NCBI GenBank assembly: GCA_910586445.1
Contig: CAJUHV010000105.1
Coordinates: forward strand, 1-8,842
DNA length: 8,842 bases
Direction: 5' to 3'
From: an uncultured Eubacterium sp.
Lineage (GTDB): Bacteria; Bacillota; Clostridia; Lachnospirales; Lachnospiraceae
Part shown: positions 1 to 5,954 of the stretch, in pieces
Layout of the letters: every line of letters begins with the position of its first letter
How positions within the stretch are numbered: the stretch's first letter is position 1
The notes under the pieces: model-generated
What the model was told of the DNA's origin: nothing
The model's input: only the letters and a program-made list of their open reading frames with translations
Database searches by the model: none
Program-made: the position numbers and the translations under genes

Positions 1-8
1 ACAGTAAC

Positions 9-55
9 GGAATTCAGCCCATTGGAAATTTGCCTTTGGCAAAGGGCTGAATTCC
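9..55. repeat. Long stem-loop with 12-bp perfect arms
   Basis: GGAATTCAGCCC at 9-20 is perfectly repeated inverted at 44-55. An inner hairpin, TTTGCC-ttt-GGCAAA at 29-43, stacks directly against the right arm. There is no clear T-run on either side, so a canonical terminator is not supported. It lies beyond the 3' end of the TRAP operon on the minus strand and may help end that transcript or belong to a dispersed palindromic repeat. The structure is seen; the role is unknown. Confidence 0.6.
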
Positions 56-82
56 CTCTTGGCTGTATTTACTTGTTCTTAC

Positions 83-107
83 GGACTTTGCACCAAGCGC
101 AAAGTCC
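83..107. repeat. Hairpin downstream of the TRAP operon
   Basis: GGACTTTGC (83-91) and GCAAAGTCC (99-107) form a perfect 9-bp stem with a 7-base loop. It begins 36 bases beyond the original dctM stop on the minus strand and could be a weak operon terminator, but no T-tract follows the stem on the minus strand. Its closeness to the larger hairpin at 9-55 suggests a compound palindromic intergenic element. Confidence 0.5.
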
Positions 108-142
108 TAGAGCGTGTTTGAAAAATGCTTTCTGATCCGGCT

Positions 143-1450
143 TCACATCAGCCCCAGCACTGTCGGCAGCCATGTGCTGAATGCAGGAACAAATGTGATA
201 AACAGCAGAGAGGCGACGATCGCTGCAAAATACGGCAGCAGCTTAGGCACAACTTACTCCACTTTCAGCTTTGCCACGCTGCAGCCTACGAACAGGACAC
301 TTCCTACCGGAGGCGTAATCGTACCGATCGACAGGTTCATAACCATCATAACGCCAAACTGAATCGGGTCCATGCCTATGCTTGTAATAACAGGCATAAA
401 AATAGGCGTAAAGATCAAAAGCGCTAGAGCCATATCCATAAATGTTCCTACTACTAACAGTACAATATTAATCAGCAGCAGAATCACGATCTTATTATCC
501 GATATTCCGAGCATCAGACTGCTGATTGCCTGCGGCAGTCCTGTAAAGGACAGCACAAACGATAATACAGACGAAGCACCGATAATAAGCATAACGATTG
601 TCGTCATAGAAGCTGCACTGACCAGAATATCCTTAATATCAGACAGCTTAATGCTCTTATATACAAATGCAGACAGGATAAATGCATAAATCACTGCCAC
701 GCCGGAGGCTTCTGTCGGCATAAAATATCCTGACAAAATACCGCCTATAATGATGACGATCAAAAGCAGGCTTGGAATTGCATCCCAGACCGTCTTTGCG
801 ATCTCTGCACCAGTCAGCCTCTTGCCGCGCTTAACGACATATCCCTGCTTCTTTGCATACAAAAATGCTGCCAGCATACATAAGAATGCCCACAAAAGAC
901 CCGGCACCCATCCTGCCATAAACAGTGTCGCAACCGAAGCACCGCCGCTTGCTGCCGAATAGACGATAAATGAATTGGTCGGAGGGATCAGCTGGCCGAC
1001 TGGAGCTGTCGCAATATTGGTAGCTGCCGAAAACCCTTCGTCATATCCCTGCTCTTTTTCCAGTGGATTCATAACACCGCCGATTGCCGTAGCTGCTGCA
1101 ATGCCAGATCCAGACAGGGAGCCGAACATCGCATTGCCTGCTATATTGGTCAGCGCCAGCGAGCCTGGTACTTTTCCTAAAAATAACATCGCAAGATTAA
1201 TCAGCCGCTTCGCTATGCCCCCGCTGCTCATCAGCTGCCCTGCCAGTATGAAAAACGGAACCGCCAGTAATGTAAAGCTGTCAATACCGCTTACCAGTTT
1301 CTGTGCAGATATAAACATTCCAAACTGCGGATTTAAAAACATAATAATTGTCACCAGTGCCGATGATATAATGCTGAACGACACCGGAATGCCCATCAGC
1401 AGCAGGAAAAAGAATAAAATCACCAATACTAAAGCTGCCTGTAGTTCCAT
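143..1450 (-). pseudogene. dctM: TRAP transporter large permease (DctM family), premature stop
   Basis: Large membrane subunit of a tripartite ATP-independent periplasmic (TRAP) transporter, the sodium-coupled channel for a carboxylate-type solute delivered by DctP. The protein opens with a hydrophobic helix containing GIPVSFS and has the family blocks SGSGIAAATAIGGVM, APVGQLIPPTNSF and ITPPVGSVLF. Translation halts after KLKVE at a TAA (254-256), giving 398 residues. The same frame then continues for 36 more residues, starting VVPKLLPYFAA and including LFITFVPAFSTWLP, to a TGA at 143-145. That matches the usual DctM C-terminus and a normal full length of about 435. The TAA therefore replaces one sense codon, probably AAA, GAA or CAA. 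The start ATG directly follows the dctQ stop and has an AGGAGGGG ribosome site. Loss of the last helix probably abolishes function. The substrate cannot be told from sequence. Confidence 0.88.
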
Positions 1451-1929
1451 TTATTTCCCCTCCTTTTTGATTTCGGCATATTCCCTTGTCAGACGTATCA
1501 GGCGTTCAGCCGCATAAATGACCATTAAAATACCGCAGACCGGCACGCCCATATAATAAAACTGCATCGGGATATTCATTGCCGGGGATACCTGTCCCAC
1601 TGCGTTTGCCGACACCATAGTGCCGCCGATTACCATTACAAATACGCTCAGGCCGAGGATCAGCATATCGATAAAAATCTTATCCAGCACTGTGCCTTTT
1701 TTGTAAACGTGCCTGTAATAAACCCGATCGATATATGCTGCTCTTTTCCATACGCATACGGCACGCCCAGCATTGTCAGCCAGATTAAGGCATACCGCAG
1801 CAGCTCTTCCGTCCACTTGCTCGGATCATTTAAAATAAACCGGGTAAAAATCTGCCAGAAGCATCCGGCAACCATTACGACAACCAAAAACGCCAATACA
1901 TATTCTATAATTTTATTCAGTACCTTCAT
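1451..1929 (-). pseudogene. dctQ: TRAP transporter small permease (DctQ family), frameshifted
   Basis: Small four-helix membrane subunit that pairs with DctM. The N-terminal part, MKVLNKIIEY onward, contains the family motif SKWTEELLRYALIW and runs to ITGTFTKK. It then shifts into a wrong frame and stops at 1660-1662. The true remainder (GTVLDKIFIDMLIL through the final helix to EIKKEGK) is in another frame ending at 1451. The junction is a run of six T on the plus strand (A on the coding strand) at 1697-1702. Seven A would restore one 159-residue protein, the normal DctQ length. The start at 1929 has a GGGAGG ribosome site and overlaps the dctP end by 17 bases. The stop TAA directly abuts the dctM ATG, as in a coupled operon. 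The lesion is either a real slippage mutation or a sequencing error in the homopolymer. Confidence 0.85.
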
Positions 1930-2962
1930 CCTTTGTCCCTCCCTGCGCATATTTTTGGATATCTTCATACAGCAGCTTATAGCTCTCACCCCTGCCGCAG
2001 AATTCATCATGGATCGGAGACACTGCCTCGATAAATGCAGATTTATCAATATCCCTGTATACATTTACCCCATGAGACTCGGCTTCTTTAATGGCCTCTT
2101 CCATCATGCCGTTATACAGATTTTTAAAATTATCATTTGTCCTGCGCATGCATTCCATCAGATATTCCCGCTGCTCCTGCGACAGCTTTTCCCAGGTCTT
2201 TGTAGAGATAATATAAATATCCGGCGAATACTGGTGCTCTGTATAAGTATAAGATTTTACCAGATCCTGATGACCGTCTACCGTCAGCGCAAGCTCCGTA
2301 TTTTCCGCACCGTCCACGATGCCCTGCTGCAGCGATGTATACGTCTCACTGGCTGCCATCGGCACCGGAGACCCGCCCATATTCGATATCATATCCATTG
2401 AAGTAGAGCTCGGCATCGAGCGGATCTTTTTGCCTTTTAATACCGATGGGTCTGTACACGGCGCATCCTCTTTCAGATAAAAATTTCTCGATCCGTTCGC
2501 ATAATATCCGATCGCAATAAACCCGTCGTCCTCCGTTGACTGGAACAGCTCCTGTACCTTTTCGCTCTCCTCCATAGCCGTGTAATAATGCTCCTGATTG
2601 ACAAACAGATACGGCACCGCAAAAATTGCATACTCATCTGCAAACTGTCCGATCGTATTTGAGCTTACCTTTGCCATATCCAGAATGCCCGCCTGCACCA
2701 TCTCGATTTCTTCCTTTTCAGACCCCAGCACCCCGCTTGCATAAATCTTCACGTCCAGATTTTTCGAGTCATCCTCTGCCACAAACTCAGAAAATTTTGC
2801 AATAGAATCCGCGATCTCTGAGCCTGCCGACTGATTATGCGCCAGCCGGATTTCGATTTTGTCGGTACTGTTTGCACTCACTACAGATACAAAAGTAGCT
2901 GCCACTGCCAGAAGTCCTGCCGCAGAAACTGCAGTCCCGATCATTTTTTTCGAGCTTCCCAT
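1913..2962 (-). CDS. dctP: TRAP transporter substrate-binding protein (DctP family)
   Basis: Extracytoplasmic binding protein that captures an organic acid, probably a carboxylate, and hands it to DctQM. It has 349 residues, the normal length. Residues 1-30 form a signal peptide (basic MGSSKK, hydrophobic core, cleavage likely after VSA). The mature domain begins IEIRLAHNQ. KGKKIRSMPSSTSMD (about 176-190) carries the conserved substrate-binding arginine, Arg181. GGSPVPMAASETYTSLQQG followed by IVDGAENTE (about 196-223) is the DctP signature. I prefer the ATG at 2962 because GAGAGGGG precedes it by 6 bases; the frame is open further upstream to 3061 without signal-like sequence. There is no lipobox cysteine, which is unusual for a Gram-positive binding protein. 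It is first in the operon and the only intact TRAP subunit. Confidence 0.9.
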   Translation of the reverse strand: MGSSKKMIGTAVSAAGLLAVAATFVSVVSANSTDKIEIRLAHNQSAGSEIADSIAKFSEFVAEDDSKNLDVKIYASGVLGSEKEEIEMVQAGILDMAKVSSNTIGQFADEYAIFAVPYLFVNQEHYYTAMEESEKVQELFQSTEDDGFIAIGYYANGSRNFYLKEDAPCTDPSVLKGKKIRSMPSSTSMDMISNMGGSPVPMAASETYTSLQQGIVDGAENTELALTVDGHQDLVKSYTYTEHQYSPDIYIISTKTWEKLSQEQREYLMECMRRTNDNFKNLYNGMMEEAIKEAESHGVNVYRDIDKSAFIEAVSPIHDEFCGRGESYKLLYEDIQKYAQGGTKDEGTE

Positions 2963-3073
2963 TATTACCCCTCTCTTTCGTAGAAAACTATACATGCACC
3001 GCGGCCGCAGTATGCAGATGTTTTTGTACAGTATTTCATGGTTAATCATTATTTCGTGCACTTTGTAATGATT

Positions 3074-3108
3074 ATTTTAGCACATTTAAACAAAATATGT
3101 ATACATAT
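3074..3108 (-). promoter_or_regulatory. Putative dct promoter with palindromic operator
   Basis: On the minus strand an extended -10, TGCTAAAAT (hexamer at 3074-3079), lies 18 bases from a weak -35, TATACA (3098-3103). A perfect 14-bp palindrome, ATATGTATACATAT (3095-3108), covers the -35. Its TGTATACA core resembles operators of FadR/FCD-type GntR regulators, which often control TRAP and sugar-acid genes. No regulator gene is visible in the window. The promoter would give a leader of about 105 bases. The match is by eye. Confidence 0.5.
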
Positions 3109-3194
3109 ATTGCCTGTATTCGTGATTTTTCAAACTATATTGCCCTAAAGTATATTGTAATATAGGAAAACTGAGAATGGAATGCATGAACCGG

Positions 3195-3225
3195 AAAAGC
3201 TGCGTGCTGAAAGCAGGCTTTTTTT
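3195..3225 (+). terminator. Rho-independent terminator-like hairpin, orphan
   Basis: AAAAGCTGC (3195-3203) pairs with GCAG-g-CTTTT (3213-3222) with one bulged G, followed by more T to 3225. The A-run upstream could make it bidirectional. No plus-strand gene precedes it in the window, so what it terminates is unclear. Confidence 0.5.
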
Positions 3226-3267
3226 GTCAGAAAGTTAATGTATTTGGTCATGTATTAATTTTACACC

Positions 3268-3305
3268 AACTGTCGGATTCTTTCGGAGTCCGGCAGTTAT
3301 TTTTT
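3268..3305 (+). terminator. Strong Rho-independent terminator on plus strand, orphan
   Basis: A 13-bp stem with two G-T pairs, AACTGTCGGATTC (3268-3280) against GAGTCCGGCAGTT (3286-3298), is followed by ATTTTTT. It lies about 40 bases beyond the hairpin at 3195-3225 on the same strand, again with no upstream plus-strand gene. It may end a short untranslated transcript or be a relic of a lost gene. Confidence 0.65.
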
Positions 3306-3309
3306 ACAT

Positions 3310-3350
3310 AAAAAAGGAGCTGCGCACTAATTATTTAGTGCGACAGCCCC
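3310..3350 (-). terminator. Rho-independent terminator of the Rpn gene
   Basis: On the minus strand, GGGGCTGTCGCACTAA (3350-3335) pairs with TTAGTGCGCAGCTCC (3330-3316) through about 15 pairs with one bulged T. Six T follow at 3315-3310. It sits 27 bases after the stop of the Rpn-family gene, the expected place and orientation. Confidence 0.85.
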
Positions 3351-3377
3351 ATTTTTGTTAAACCTGTAATACTAGAC

Positions 3378-4181
3378 TTATAACTTTTCTATCTCATTCT
3401 GTGTCAAACCTGTGGCTTTAAAAATTTGATCAAATGGCATGCCCATTTCTTTCATATTTCGAGCTATTTCAATTATTGCTTCTCTTCTTGCATTGTACAA
3501 TGCCTGTGCCTCATCATGCCTTGCTTTTTCACGAAGCCGTTCTTTCTCACGAAACTCTGACGAAGCCGTAATCGTATAATAAGCATTAATCGCCTGGCTC
3601 ATAACCGGCACCCCCATTCCCTTAATCCTTTCCAGTTCTTCTTCCGTATCCGCTTTGAATAACGAAAGCCACAGCAGCAGCATATCCTCCTGGTCTGCAT
3701 CATCCGGCAGCTTTGGAAGCTCAAAGAAATGGAACCCCATTTTATCCGACAGCAGTGTATGGCGTGTGACTTCCAACGGCTGGAAGAAAGAATGGTATTC
3801 TCCACATTCAAACAGTGCGAAATCTATAATACTGATAACGATTGTGCGCGGCAGTGCTGAATAGCCCTGCCCTGTCAGCAGCTCAGATGAAAATTCCCGT
3901 GCCCAGTAATACATCACCCTCTCCGGGCAATCGCCTTCATTGCTGACCTGCACCTCTAGGTCGACCTGCTGGCCGTTCACCGTCATATTGATATCCAGCC
4001 TGCAGAACTTGTCGCCAAGGTTTCCCGGCGGCATTTCTGGATTTTTTATCGTGAATGTTTCAATGCTTTCCAGTGGAATCCCAAGAAGTTCTGCAACCAG
4101 TTCTCTCAAAAGTTCCGGATACTTTACAAACAGCATCTTGAACAGCGTGTCAGTTTTAAAAGTGTACTGTAGTTTTTTCAT
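3378..4181 (-). CDS. Rpn family recombination-promoting nuclease / PD-(D/E)XK transposase-like protein
   Basis: Member of the Rpn/YhgA-like group (transposase_31 and PD-(D/E)XK nuclease families), DNA endonucleases linked to RecA-independent recombination and phage-related functions. It has 267 residues. The N-terminus FKTDTLFKMLFVKYPELL is typical. The nuclease core is CRLDINMTVNGQQVDLEVQV, with Asp63, Glu76 and Gln78 forming the D...ExQ active-site pattern, so it looks catalytically intact. The C-terminal third (about 205-245) is charged and helical, ending in an EMGMPFDQIFKATGLTQNEIEKL tail that resembles the short repeats found in this group. The ATG at 4181 is chosen for its AGGAG at 8 bases. 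The frame is open upstream to 4280, but that extension lacks family features. It is a stand-alone gene with its own promoter and terminator. Confidence 0.88.
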   Translation of the reverse strand: MKKLQYTFKTDTLFKMLFVKYPELLRELVAELLGIPLESIETFTIKNPEMPPGNLGDKFCRLDINMTVNGQQVDLEVQVSNEGDCPERVMYYWAREFSSELLTGQGYSALPRTIVISIIDFALFECGEYHSFFQPLEVTRHTLLSDKMGFHFFELPKLPDDADQEDMLLLWLSLFKADTEEELERIKGMGVPVMSQAINAYYTITASSEFREKERLREKARHDEAQALYNARREAIIEIARNMKEMGMPFDQIFKATGLTQNEIEKL

Positions 4182-4300
4182 TATGTTTCTCCTATATCTG
4201 GCTGTGGTGGCGGGACGGCCGCACAGGTTAACCATGCACGGCTGCTGCACTATGCCGCTTTTTATTTTTCCATCATACATACCCGGTCCTAATACTAGCC

Positions 4301-4306
4301 ATTATA
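4301..4306 (-). promoter_or_regulatory. Extended -10 promoter of the Rpn gene
   Basis: The minus strand reads ATGGTATAAT, a perfect TATAAT with the TGn extension. The -35 region is poor, which is usual for extended -10 promoters. Transcription would start near 4294 and give a leader of about 113 bases. That leader contains a hairpin, GCCGTGCA against TGTGCGGC, around 4218-4242. Confidence 0.6.
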
Positions 4307-4389
4307 CCATACTTTCCAAAAGGCAGCCACACAAATTTACCGAATTCATACCCCGGTTTCCGGCCAGCCTTTTTTGCCAGTACTCCCCC

Positions 4390-4644
4390 GTCGAATGCTT
4401 AGCTGATTATCTTCACACTTGCCAGATGGATGGAGACGATATACCTAGGCCATCAAAATTAACTGATATTGACTCACAGGCTATTGCGAAGGATCTTGAC
4501 CCGGATGCGCCCGTGTGTGAATCTCTAGTCAGCATGGTTTCTGTAGATGCAGCTTTATATGCAAAGGAACATTTTGAAAAATCGGTCAAAAAAACTCTTA
4601 CAATTCCGGCATGGCTCAATAATGCCGCATTGGAAAAATTTTAG
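4390..4644 (+). pseudogene. hicB antitoxin fragment 1, truncated at both ends
   Basis: The plus-strand frame reads VECLADYLHTCQMDGDDIPRPSK, the end of the HicB RNase-H-like domain. It then continues to KSVKKTLTIPAWLNNAALEKF and stops at TAG 4642-4644. The last part matches the HicB ribbon-helix-helix entry segment (compare VRKNVSLPAWM in the intact copy), but the protein ends about 15-20 residues early. The first roughly 35 residues, including the start and the PDLPGC-type motif, are missing. Homology begins abruptly at 4390, after unrelated sequence from the Rpn promoter side. No ribosome site precedes the internal ATG at 4424. Bases 4390-4473 are about 95% identical to 6923-7006. No hicA partner accompanies it. 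Confidence 0.8.
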
Positions 4645-4680
4645 GGGCAGATGCGACTTTCACAAGTCACACCTGCCCCT
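4643..4680. repeat. Near-perfect 17-bp hairpin after hicB fragment 1
   Basis: AGGGGCAGATGCGACTT (4643-4659) pairs with AAGTCACACCTGCCCCT (4664-4680) with two mismatches and a TCAC loop. The minus strand continues AAAATTTTTCC, so it is a possible terminator for leftward transcripts; the plus strand has only a weak GTTTAG. It overlaps the stop codon of the truncated hicB and may be that gene's old terminator brought close by deletion. Confidence 0.6.
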
Positions 4681-4691
4681 GTTTAGACAGT

Positions 4692-5001
4692 TTAAGCAAA
4701 ATAACCGTATCTGCGTACAAATTTTAACAAGCAGTCCGTATCTGGCATAAGTTGCGACCATATTTTTACTGCTTCCTGCCAAAGATCTGCATTTTTCAAA
4801 CAGCTTCAGATAAGATACCTTCCCTCATGCAGTGCCATCGGCATCCTCGTCTTCACTTTCTTCCCCATGATCTTCATCATCCAACAGATCTGGAATATCT
4901 CCGATTTTAACTTTAAATGTTGTCTTTAAATCAGGGTTTCATTTCGGGTTCATGGGAACTTTCACATTTCCATTTGCCAGCGTGTTGTGAATGTGAAATA
5001 C
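4692..5001 (-). pseudogene. Decayed minus-strand coding sequence, unrecognised
   Basis: Two protein-like stretches are broken by stops. The first (5001 down to 4825) reads HIHNTLANGNVKVPMNPK, a TGA at 4939-4941, then NPDLKTTFKVKIGDIPDLL and a very acidic tail ending at TGA 4825-4827. The second, in another frame, reads LKNADLWQEAVKIWSQL and ends KFVRRYGYFA with TAA at 4692-4694. The amino-acid patterns look like real protein rather than random translation, but I do not recognise the family. The two pieces may come from one gene or two. No intact start or ribosome site is visible. The interval 4680-5240 otherwise holds no complete gene. Confidence 0.35.
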
Positions 5002-5049
5002 TTAAATATCAGCAATTCACACAAGCCAATGAAACCGAGATATTATACA

Positions 5050-5241
5050 ATGCTAATTGGAAACCCAGATAAATTTGCATTTCTTTTTGAACCTGTGCCC
5101 GAATGGTGTTTTGTCAATGACACCCCATCAAAGTCTGCCGGTTGGCTTCTTCCAGTGTGGTCCCGCCGTTGTCTGTCTTTTGCAGAAGGAACCTCCTTTC
5201 TCATAAACAGAGAAGATTTTTTGATTTTTCAAAGGGATTGA
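5050..5241 (+). pseudogene. Possible immunity-protein remnant (N-terminal fragment)
   Basis: From the ATG at 5050 the frame reads MLIGNPDKFAFLFEPVPEW, which recalls the beginning of small polymorphic-toxin immunity proteins of the Imm42-like type. After about residue 20 the sequence (CFVNDTPSKSAGWLLPVWS and on) no longer looks like that family, suggesting fusion to unrelated debris at about 5115. There is no good ribosome site. The minus strand opposite 5118-5200 also has a protein-like frame (LLQKTDNGGTTLEEANRQTL), so this stretch is probably a patchwork of fragments. The family assignment is from memory of the pattern only. Confidence 0.25.
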
Positions 5242-5265
5242 CATATTTTCTAAATTGCATATAAT
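5238..5265 (+). promoter_or_regulatory. Consensus sigma-A promoter for the 74-residue gene
   Basis: TTGACA (5238-5243) and TATAAT (5260-5265) are both perfect hexamers, with a 16-base spacer. Transcription would start near 5272, leaving a leader of about 48 bases before the ATG at 5320. Confidence 0.8.
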
Positions 5266-5319
5266 GCTCAATTTGTGACCAATGATACTCATGAAACCAT
5301 ATAACCAAAGGAGATAGCT

Positions 5320-5544
5320 ATGAACATATCCAAGCGTTACTGTATTGAGCTGAACAAAATCAGCAACCATTTGGCCGATCTGGAGAGAGGGCACATCTAC
5401 GAACTTACCAGAACTCCCGGAACACCCTCTTGTGCTGCCCTGGCCAAGCATCTGAAAGAGGACATTGCAGCTCTGCTTGATCTCATCGAAAATGACAAGC
5501 CAGGTATAGCTGAAAAAGCTGCAGAGGCATCTAAGAACATTTAG
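5320..5544 (+). CDS. Small hypothetical protein, 74 residues
   Basis: Not recognised. It starts MNISKRYCIELNKISNHLAD and ends KAAEASKNI. The composition suggests two or three soluble helices (about 3-24 and 38-72) around a TRTPGTPSC turn near residues 30-38. There is no signal peptide, membrane segment or metal motif. It has an AAAGGAG ribosome site 7 bases before the ATG and a perfect consensus promoter, so it is probably a real, well-expressed gene. It ends 191 bases before hicA, which has its own promoter, so it is a separate transcription unit. It could be an accessory to the toxin-antitoxin locus or an unrelated cargo gene. Nothing in its sequence decides this. Confidence 0.6.
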   Translation: MNISKRYCIELNKISNHLADLERGHIYELTRTPGTPSCAALAKHLKEDIAALLDLIENDKPGIAEKAAEASKNI

Positions 5545-5662
5545 CACTGCTGCCGTCCATCCACAATCCACTGGCAATTGATAGAAAGTATCATCAGTAA
5601 ATATCATATCCGAAAGCACCCGGCAACAGATGTATAAGTTCATCCTCTTTTGCATTAAATAT

Positions 5663-5714
5663 TTGTGTAATATTGTGTAAATCCCTTGACGCATTGTGTA
5701 TTTTTGTGTATAAT
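5663..5714 (+). promoter_or_regulatory. hicAB promoter with four phased TTGTGTA operator repeats
   Basis: TTGACG (5686-5691) and TATAAT (5709-5714) have an ideal 17-base spacer and start transcription near 5721. TTGTGTA occurs at 5663, 5673, 5694 and 5704, with start-to-start spacings of 10, 21 and 10 bases. This puts all copies on one face of the helix; two lie upstream of the -35 and two between -35 and -10. Such phased repeats are expected for a ribbon-helix-helix repressor like HicB, which autoregulates its operon. The promoter is seen; the operator role is inferred. Confidence 0.75.
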
Positions 5715-5735
5715 ACCTTTATGAGGAGGACAGCA

Positions 5736-5921
5736 ATGAATCCACGACACACAGCTATCAAGGATCTGAACAACAGCGGATATACCTTCAAGCGGAGTGG
5801 CGGGAGCCATGACATCTACTACAATCCAGAAACAAAATATTCCATACCGCTGAAACGCGGGCACTTCGATGAAGACGATCTCCGCTACATACGCAAGGAA
5901 ATCAAGCAAGGCGGGAGGTAA
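5736..5921 (+). CDS. hicA: HicA toxin (mRNA interferase)
   Basis: Toxin of a type II HicAB system; HicA enzymes cleave mRNA and tmRNA until bound by HicB. The 61-residue length is normal. The sequence follows the double-stranded-RNA-binding-like fold, with LNNSGYTFKRSGGSHDIYYN containing the family GGSH motif and catalytic His25, then YSIPLKRGHFDEDDLRYIRKEI. All key features are present, so it should be active. The ATG at 5736 has GAGGAGG 6 bases upstream. The in-frame ATG at 5721 would be essentially leaderless and is less likely. It is the first gene of the operon; hicB follows after 33 bases. The tight promoter with repeats suggests autoregulation. Confidence 0.92.
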   Translation: MNPRHTAIKDLNNSGYTFKRSGGSHDIYYNPETKYSIPLKRGHFDEDDLRYIRKEIKQGGR

Positions 5922-5952
5922 AGCCTCCCCGCCGTCAGCAAAGGAGGCTGAC
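5911..5952 (+). promoter_or_regulatory. Alternative hairpins over the hicA-hicB junction
   Basis: Three mutually exclusive stems can form. (a) GCGGG-AGG (5911-5918) pairs with CCTCCCCGC (5924-5932) across the hicA stop. (b) AGCCTCC (5922-5928) pairs with GGAGGCT (5943-5949) and hides the hicB ribosome site. (c) GTCAGC (5934-5939) pairs with GCTGAC (5947-5952) and displays AAAGGAG in its loop. A ribosome ending hicA would cover 5922-5935 and release the site, so translation of hicB may be coupled to hicA. The pairings are seen; the switch is inferred. Confidence 0.45.
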
Positions 5953-5954
5953 TT

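Noticed and set aside
111..129. Shared 13-mer GCATTTTTCAAAC between the minus strand here and plus-strand 4789-4801
   Set aside because: Short and AT-rich; without more copies it cannot be told from chance.
254..256. Programmed readthrough or recoding of the dctM TAA
   Set aside because: No selenocysteine-like stem or known readthrough context was noticed, TAA is the least leaky stop, and the operon has a second lesion, so plain decay is simpler.
1709..2401. 230-residue plus-strand frame opposite dctP/dctQ
   Set aside because: It is antisense to well-supported TRAP genes, has no ribosome site, and its composition looks like reverse-strand translation.
4182..4280. N-terminal extension of the Rpn protein from an ATG at 4280
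   Set aside because: The extension has no family similarity and no clear ribosome site, whereas the ATG at 4181 has AGGAG and begins with the normal family sequence.
5128..5694. 188-residue minus-strand frame opposite the small gene and hicA promoter
   Set aside because: It overlaps two consensus plus-strand promoters and a plausible plus gene, and lacks a ribosome site and family-like sequence overall.
5663..5714. CRISPR-like array made of the TTGTGTA repeats
   Set aside because: Units of 7 bases at 10-21 base intervals inside a promoter are operator-like; there are no long repeats with variable spacers anywhere in the window.
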